Source: Runella salmonicolor
GTDB taxonomy: Bacteria; Bacteroidota; Bacteroidia; Cytophagales; Spirosomataceae
Reading direction: 5' to 3'
Assembly (NCBI RefSeq): GCF_024158025.1
Contig: NZ_JAMZEL010000003.1
Location: forward strand, 434,001-498,000
Length of the DNA stretch: 64,000 nucleotides
The position numbers and the translations under genes are program-made. Below are positions 59,622-64,000 of the stretch, piece by piece; positions within the stretch are counted from its first letter, which is position 1; each line of letters starts with the position of its first letter. The notes below the pieces were generated by a model. It saw only the letters and a list, made by a program, of their open reading frames with translations. It searched no databases and was not told the DNA's origin.

Positions 59622-60908
59622 TTACAACTTGCTTAATGCTTGCTCAATATCGGCCTTAATATCGTCGATATGCTCAATGCCGACCGAAAGACGTAGTTGG
59701 TTGGGGTCAACTCCCGCCGTAACTTGCTCTGCTTCTGAAAGTTGGGAGTGTGTGGTAGACGCAGGGTGAATGATGAGCGTTTTTGAATCGCCTACATTGG
59801 CCAAATGGCTGATTAACTCAAGACTGTTTACAAACTTCTCAGCCTGTGCTTTATCACCTTTTATCTTAAAAGAAAGCACTCCACCAAAGCCCCGTGTGAG
59901 GTATTTTTTCGCTAATTCGTGGTAGGGACTGCTTTCCAGTCCTAAGTAATTAACGCTCTCAACGGCAGGGTGTTGTTGTAGCCATTTTGCCAGATTTAGT
60001 GCATTTTCGCCGATGCGCTCTACCCTTAGCGTAAGGGTTTCTAAGCCTTGCAGCAACAAGAATGAATTGAACGGTGATTGAGAAGGCCCCCAATCGCGCA
60101 GGCCTTCTACGCGGGCGCGAATGATGAACTGAATGTTGCCAAAAGGACCGCCGATGCCAAATACGTCGTTGAGTACCAACCCGTGATAACTTGGCGACGG
60201 AGCGGTAAATTGAGGGTATTTACCGTTGCCCCAGTTAAAGGTACCTGCATCTACAATCACCCCGCCCATGGTAGTGCCATGGCCGCCGATCCACTTTGTA
60301 GCCGATTCAACCACGATGTGCGCGCCGTGTTTGATGGGTTGTGCAATGGCACCGCCCGCTCCAAAGGTATTGTCAACGATTATGGGTAAGTCGTATTTCT
60401 GCGCCAGTTTGGCAAATGCGTCAAAATCAGGGACATTGAAGCCCGGATTTCCGATGGTTTCCAAGTAAAGGAACTTGGTTTTTTCGTCAATCAATTTCTC
60501 AAAATCTTCAACTTTATCACCCGACACAAAACGGGCTTCTACGCCGATGTTTTTGAACGAGTTTTTGAATTGATTGTAAGAGCCACCGTACAGAAAAGAA
60601 GTTGTAACAAAATTGTCGCCGACGGTTGTGATATTATTTATCGCTAAAAATTGTGCCGAATGCCCTGATGCCGTCGCCAATGCCGCAACCCCACCTTCGA
60701 GCGCCGCTATGCGTTTTTCGAAGACATCGTTTGTGGGGTTCATGATACGGGAGTAAATGTTTCCGAACTCTTTGAGTGCAAATAGATTAGCCCCATGTTC
60801 GGCATTGTTAAAAACGAAAGAAGTCGTTTGGTAAATAGGGACCGCACGGGCATTGGTGGTCGGGTCGGGGGCTTGTCCTGCGTGAAGTTGGAGCGTTTCA
60901 AATTTCAT
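59622..60908 (-). CDS. O-acetylhomoserine aminocarboxypropyltransferase/cysteine synthase family
   Basis: PLP-dependent Cys/Met-metabolism enzyme of 428 residues, the size of MetY-type O-acetylhomoserine sulfhydrylases, which make homocysteine from O-acetylhomoserine and sulfide. Features are FETLQLHAGQAPDPTTNARAVPIYQTTSFVF at the start, YSRIMNPTND, the PLP lysine in ESATKWIGGHGTTMGGVIVD, VDNTFGAGGAIAQPI and HPASTTHSQL with LRLSVGIEHIDDI near the end. ATG 60908 is chosen over a frame to 60998 that is encoded by repeat DNA. Upstream lie 770 bp with several palindromes. Confidence 0.93.
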   Translation of the reverse strand: MKFETLQLHAGQAPDPTTNARAVPIYQTTSFVFNNAEHGANLFALKEFGNIYSRIMNPTNDVFEKRIAALEGGVAALATASGHSAQFLAINNITTVGDNFVTTSFLYGGSYNQFKNSFKNIGVEARFVSGDKVEDFEKLIDEKTKFLYLETIGNPGFNVPDFDAFAKLAQKYDLPIIVDNTFGAGGAIAQPIKHGAHIVVESATKWIGGHGTTMGGVIVDAGTFNWGNGKYPQFTAPSPSYHGLVLNDVFGIGGPFGNIQFIIRARVEGLRDWGPSQSPFNSFLLLQGLETLTLRVERIGENALNLAKWLQQHPAVESVNYLGLESSPYHELAKKYLTRGFGGVLSFKIKGDKAQAEKFVNSLELISHLANVGDSKTLIIHPASTTHSQLSEAEQVTAGVDPNQLRLSVGIEHIDDIKADIEQALSKL

Positions 60909-60965
60909 AAAACTGTTTTTTGTTAGATGTAAATGAATCTGAGTGATTGGAAAAACGAGAAAAGG

Positions 60966-61033
60966 TTTTTTCACGAAGCACTTCTTAACTAAAGACAAGC
61001 AACTGCCTTTTTTCTTAGTGTTTCGTAAAAAAA
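60966..61033. repeat. Palindromic repeat upstream of metY
   Basis: The arms 60966-60982 and 61017-61033 match at 15 of 17 positions (core CACGAAGCACT against AGTGTTTCGT). In frame it would encode SLVKKCFVKK ahead of the true metY start. Confidence 0.6.
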
Positions 61034-61232
61034 GACAAAAAATTGTGCGTTGGCTGTTTTGATGGCAGCGAGAATTTCTAATAATTCACCCAATTTAGCT
61101 ATAATATTAAGGAGTAGGTGAGTTTTGATTCGAGAACTGACATGGTCAAGGTGTTTATGTCTACAATTGAATAAAATGGTATAAAAATCTAGCCTTTTTG
61201 GGATTAACCAATCTGTTTTTAGGTGTAAAAGT

Positions 61233-61328
61233 ACCGTCGAGCAAATTTGCTCGACGGTGTCCCCTCATTTTCAGTATTTGGCGGCGTCATGTGCCGCATT
61301 GGCCGCCAAATTGACATCTAACTGAAAA
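61233..61328. repeat. Double-hairpin structured element upstream of metY
   Basis: A perfect palindrome ACCGTCGAGCAAA/TTTGCTCGACGGT spans 61233-61258. It is followed by a nested hairpin with outer arms TTTTCAGT (61268-61275) and ACTGAAAA (61321-61328) and inner arms TTTGGCGGC (61277-61285) and GCCGCCAAA (61302-61310). It might be a 5' leader RNA of metY or a mobile palindromic element. Confidence 0.6.
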
Positions 61329-61593
61329 CCTTTAACAACTAAACTACAAAATCGGACTCAGGTAAATAATTTATTTAATCCATATATAAAGTATATTAAA
61401 ATAAAGACTAATTTTATTTTTGGTTCTAGCCTAAGTGTACGATTAGACCAAGTTTATTTATTCTCTTTAATGTCTAGCGATTTAATTCCATTACAAATAT
61501 GGATAAAATTGCCTGAAAATTCCAAGGGTTACACTGAAAAACTTTATGATTTTTGTTTTACGGCTCATATTTTGCTGGGTTTTCACACTATTT

Positions 61594-61624
61594 TTTGTGC
61601 TTTTCTCAAAAAAAGCTACCTTTG
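61594..61624 (+). promoter_or_regulatory. Bacteroidota-type promoter of rpsF-rpsR-rplI
   Basis: TTTG at 61594-61597 and TACCTTTG at 61617-61624 are separated by exactly 19 nt, a full consensus match. Transcription should begin near 61631, about 45 nt before the rpsF ATG. Confidence 0.8.
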
Positions 61625-61675
61625 CGCCCTCATTTACAATGAGTTCATTAGTATAACCATTTAACAATTCTCAGT

Positions 61676-62050
61676 ATGTTTACAAAACAGTATGAGATGG
61701 TGTTCATTTTAACTCCCGTTTTATCTGATCAACAGATGAAGGACACCATTGAGAAGTTCCGCAAAATCCTTACCGACAACGGTGCGGAGCTCGTACACGA
61801 AGAAAATTGGGGCCTAAAAAAATTGGCTTATCCAATTCAGAACAAGAACACAGGTTTTTATCACCTCATTGAGTTCAAGTCTGCGCCTTCTTTGATTCAA
61901 GTCGTTGAGACTGAATTCCGTCGCGATGAGCGCGTAATGCGCTATTTGACGGTAGCTATGGAAAAACACCACGTAACGTATGCCGAGCGCAAACGCAGTG
62001 GATTAGTTGGAAGAAAACAAACCGAAACAGCTAAGGAGGGCGACGCATAA
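61676..62050 (+). CDS. rpsF: 30S ribosomal protein S6
   Basis: Small-subunit protein that binds the 16S central domain together with S18. The 124-residue protein begins MFTKQYEMVFILTPVLSDQQM and shows ENWGLKKLAYPIQNKNTGFYHLIEF and FRRDERVMRYLTV. A C-terminal tail of about 20 basic residues is slightly longer than the shortest S6 proteins. It is the first gene of rpsF-rpsR-rplI, driven by a full-consensus promoter. ssb, often inserted in other phyla, is absent. Confidence 0.97.
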   Translation: MFTKQYEMVFILTPVLSDQQMKDTIEKFRKILTDNGAELVHEENWGLKKLAYPIQNKNTGFYHLIEFKSAPSLIQVVETEFRRDERVMRYLTVAMEKHHVTYAERKRSGLVGRKQTETAKEGDA

Positions 62051-62301
62051 TGACACTAGTAAACGAACCAATCGAGCGTAATCAAAATCGCAAAAAGTAT
62101 TGCCGCTTTAAGAAAGCCGGTATCAAATTCATCGATTACAAAGATCCTAACTTCCTTTTGAAGTTGATCAACGAGCAAGGTAAAATTTTGCCTCGCCGCC
62201 TGACAGGTACCTCTTTGAAGTACCAACGTAAGGTGTCGCAAGCCATCAAGCGTGCGCGTCACTTGGGACTATTGCCATACGTAGCTGATCAATTAAAGTA
62301 A
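62050..62301 (+). CDS. rpsR: 30S ribosomal protein S18
   Basis: Small-subunit protein partner of S6, 83 residues. KKYCRFKKAGIKFIDYKD, LLKLINEQGKILPRRLTGT and QRKVSQAIKRARHLGLLPYV are typical. The ATG overlaps the rpsF stop in the form TAATG, implying coupled translation. Confidence 0.97.
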   Translation: MTLVNEPIERNQNRKKYCRFKKAGIKFIDYKDPNFLLKLINEQGKILPRRLTGTSLKYQRKVSQAIKRARHLGLLPYVADQLK

Positions 62302-62323
62302 AAACGGAAGGAGAAAACTGACG

Positions 62324-62767
62324 ATGCAAGTTATTTTAAGAACTGATATTGCCGGACTAGGATATAAGAATGATATCTTAGAGGTGAAAGCCGGTTATGG
62401 TCGCAACTATCTTATTCCGCAGGGATTTGCGGTGATGGCGACCGAGTCCAACAAGAAGCAATTGGCCGAAAACTTGAAGCAAGCTGCTCACAAGGCCGAA
62501 AAAATCAAAAAAGACGCCGAAGATTTGGCAGCAGCCATCGGTGAAATGACCGTTGAAATCGCCGCTAAAGCGGGTGACAGCGGCAAAATCTTTGGTCGTG
62601 TAACGAGCATCCAAATTTCGGAAGCCCTCAAAGCCAAAGGATTTGACGTTGACCGTAAGAAAATCACGGTTGAAGACGTAAAAACCATCGGTACCTACAA
62701 AGCTACGCTTGACCTTCACAAAGAAGTGAAACATGCCGTAACGGTAAATGTAGTAGCTGAAGCGTAA
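62324..62767 (+). CDS. rplI: 50S ribosomal protein L9
   Basis: Large-subunit protein with two globular domains joined by a long helix, 147 residues. The N-terminal domain reads MQVILRTDIAGLGYKNDILEV and GYGRNYLIPQGFAVMAT. The C-terminal domain reads GKIFGRVTSIQISEALKAKG. The central helix (KQAAHKAEKIKKDAEDLAAA) is rich in Lys, Ala and Glu. It is the last gene of the rpsF operon and ends at a strong terminator. Confidence 0.97.
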   Translation: MQVILRTDIAGLGYKNDILEVKAGYGRNYLIPQGFAVMATESNKKQLAENLKQAAHKAEKIKKDAEDLAAAIGEMTVEIAAKAGDSGKIFGRVTSIQISEALKAKGFDVDRKKITVEDVKTIGTYKATLDLHKEVKHAVTVNVVAEA

Positions 62768-62781
62768 TCAACGCTCAATAT

Positions 62782-62820
62782 AAAAAAAGTGGCGCTACCG
62801 AAAGGTGCGCCACTTTTTTT
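62782..62820. terminator. Intrinsic terminator of the rpsF operon
   Basis: AAAAAAAGTGGCGC (62782-62795) pairs with GCGCCACTTTTTTT (62807-62820). The inner ACC/GGT pair closes a GAAA tetraloop. It is symmetrical, so it may also serve the convergent YtxH-like gene. Confidence 0.93.
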
Positions 62821-62830
62821 GTGCCCTGCT

Positions 62831-63139
62831 CTAAGGCGTAGGAGGTGTGGTGGTTGGGGCAGAGCCGCCTTTGCCTCGGATATTGTCGAGCAAATCCTGA
62901 AGAATTTTCTCGACTTCTGGTGAATATTTTTTGAGGGTATCGGAACCCTGGTTTTTGAGCTGCTCGAAATACTCCGGAATCTTTTCAAGGGAGTCTTCGG
63001 CCTCCGTTTTCAGGTCGCCCGCCTTAGATTTAAGGTCTTCGACCATTTTTTCGCCTTCGTCTGTTTTTAAATATTTGTGTAACGCTACCCCGGCAGCGGC
63101 TCCCAGAATAAACGTAGCTAAGTGTTTGGCATTGACCAT
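62831..63139 (-). CDS. YtxH domain-containing protein
   Basis: A 102-residue protein of the YtxH type, often stress-induced, with an N-terminal membrane segment (LATFILGAAAGVALHKYL) containing the family GxxxG-like small residues. A long amphipathic helix rich in Lys, Glu and Asp follows (EKMVEDLKSKAGDLKTEAED), and the tail is Thr/Pro-rich. Probably membrane-anchored with the helix in the cytoplasm or periplasm. Function unclear. It is convergent with rplI and divergent from sufS. Confidence 0.8.
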   Translation of the reverse strand: MVNAKHLATFILGAAAGVALHKYLKTDEGEKMVEDLKSKAGDLKTEAEDSLEKIPEYFEQLKNQGSDTLKKYSPEVEKILQDLLDNIRGKGGSAPTTTPPTP

Positions 63140-63354
63140 GGTATTTGTGGTTTTAGTTTAAAAACATAAACAATATAACACGATTAGATGATGCAAAAAA
63201 TGATTTTTACACCAACGGTTGGCTTTTTATTTAGACTTTATAAAACTCAACTCTAATTTTGTGTGTTTTATTTCAATACAACAACGTTAATGTCGGCTAC
63301 TTTACTATTTTGTTGACCATTAACGGGAATTACTCACCACTAATTTTCCATAAA

Positions 63355-64000
63355 GTGCTTGATATCCAAAAAATTCGGCAGGACTTTCCCATTTTAAATG
63401 AAGTAATCAACGGAAAACCGTTGGTCTACTTTGACAATGCCGCTACTACCCAGAAGCCACTACCCGTTTTGAATGCCCTGACGCGCTATTATGAGCATTT
63501 CAACGCCAACATTCACCGAGGAATCCACCATTTAGCTGAAAAAGCCACGTCTGCTTTTGAGGCATCGCGCCATAAAATTCAGACTTTTTTGAACGCCCGC
63601 CACGTGGAAGAAATCATTTTTACCTACGGCACCACCGACGGTATCAACTTGGTTGCTCAAAGCTACGGACGAACCTTTTTGAAAGCAGGCGATGAAATCA
63701 TCATCAGCACCATGGAGCACCATTCCAACATTGTGCCTTGGCAAATGTTGTGCGAAGAAAAGGGCTGTGTGCTTCGCGTGATTCCTATCAATGACGAGGG
63801 TGAATTGCTAATGGACGAATACGAAAAGATGCTTTCTGAGAAAACAAAATTCGTTTCGGTTGTCCATGTTTCCAATGCCCTCGGAACCATCAACCCCGTT
63901 GCTGAAATCATTGAAAAAGCCCACGCAGTGGGGGCTAAAGTGCTGATTGACGGTGCGCAGGCCAGTTCACACATTGATATTAATGTACAGGCCTTAGATT
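63355..64000 (+). CDS. sufS: Cysteine desulfurase SufS, C-terminus cut by window edge
   Basis: PLP enzyme that takes sulfur from cysteine for Fe-S cluster assembly by the SUF system. The 215 visible codons cover the first half: LDIQKIRQDFPILNE, VYFDNAATTQKPLPVL, NIHRGIHHLAEKAT, TYGTTDGINLVAQSYG, EHHSNIVPWQ and VLIDGAQASSHI with the PLP-binding Asp. The PLP lysine and the catalytic cysteine lie beyond the window. The start is taken as GTG 63355 because MLDIQKIR matches the family and no ATG is in frame just upstream. Confidence 0.93.
   Translation, partial: MLDIQKIRQDFPILNEVINGKPLVYFDNAATTQKPLPVLNALTRYYEHFNANIHRGIHHLAEKATSAFEASRHKIQTFLNARHVEEIIFTYGTTDGINLVAQSYGRTFLKAGDEIIISTMEHHSNIVPWQMLCEEKGCVLRVIPINDEGELLMDEYEKMLSEKTKFVSVVHVSNALGTINPVAEIIEKAHAVGAKVLIDGAQASSHIDINVQALD

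Larger units (their letters stand above)
60909..61675. other. Long intergenic region between metY and rpsF
   Basis: No convincing gene in 767 bp. A 64-residue open frame at 61470-61664 contains the rpsF promoter and is rejected. The region holds two palindromic blocks (60966-61033, 61233-61328) and the rpsF promoter. I see no recognisable SAM riboswitch core for metY. Confidence 0.6.

Noticed and set aside
60909..61232. SAM or other methionine-related riboswitch before metY
   Set aside because: No conserved core of SAM-I, SAM-II or related classes could be recognised by eye on the minus strand.
61470..61664. 64-residue open frame before rpsF
   Set aside because: It contains the full-consensus rpsF promoter, has no ribosome-binding site and its sequence looks like random AT-rich translation.
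1..64000. CRISPR arrays, tRNA or rRNA genes and insertion sequences
   Set aside because: No regularly spaced identical repeats, no cloverleaf-like sequence and no transposase frame were recognised.

Overview
The window reads as a chromosomal segment of a Bacteroidota bacterium, most likely a Cytophagales member of the Runella/Dyadobacter/Spirosoma kind. The evidence is a SusC-like TonB receptor with a carboxypeptidase-regulatory-like N-terminus, a secreted protease with a type IX secretion C-terminal domain, a choice-of-anchor A surface protein, DUF2490/DUF1684/DUF922/DUF1599/DUF6702 proteins, and promoters of the Bacteroidota form TTTG-N19-21-TAnnTTTG. The genus is an inference. I saw no tRNA or rRNA gene, no insertion sequence and no CRISPR array.

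Layout. 1-5.1 kb, minus strand: rplT (cut by the window edge), rpmI, a DUF6702 protein, rseP, two Uma2 genes and dxr. 5.3-9.2 kb, plus: rhamnogalacturonan acetylesterase, GH95 glycosidase and a DoxX protein. 9.2-16.1 kb: folP (minus), then DUF1599, a small gene with a decayed partner, a MauE/DoxX-type protein, aroK, a methyltransferase and two tandem polytopic membrane proteins. 16.1-18.6 kb: dapF, rplS, metF. 18.6-21.4 kb: a small secreted protein, an OmpA-like protein and two tandem helix-hairpin-helix membrane proteins. 21.5-31 kb: sugar-acid genes (enolase superfamily, RraA-like), DUF922, dCMP deaminase, AcpH-like, MOSC, an unknown protein, dnaX and a Gfo/Idh/MocA oxidoreductase.

The most unusual region is 31.9-39.9 kb. 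A minus-strand run of six genes encodes, in order of transcription, a FEFG-repeat/glycine-rich protein, a gluzincin-like HExxH protein, an 826-residue unknown protein, a putative deaminase-fold protein (HPE plus PCxxC), a 46-residue protein and a putative HNH-like nuclease. Facing it is a sigma-54 activator gene. A sigma-54-like promoter and GCGAA inverted repeats lie between them. I infer an inducible effector locus, but I cannot assign it to a known system.

From 40 kb on: an ABC exporter pair, a vanadium-haloperoxidase-like lipoprotein, a large surface protein, phoH, a type IX-secreted M43 protease, comEC, a TonB receptor with ACT and DUF2490 genes, a cysteine-free peroxiredoxin-like protein, DUF1684, a reprolysin-like protease, metY, rpsF-rpsR-rplI, a YtxH-like protein and the start of sufS.

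Two themes cut across the window. dnaX has a run of ten A's where a -1 shift stops translation four codons on, suggesting tau and gamma forms. Several unrelated palindromic repeats sit on or beside start codons and in places encode the N-terminus of the gene they adjoin.
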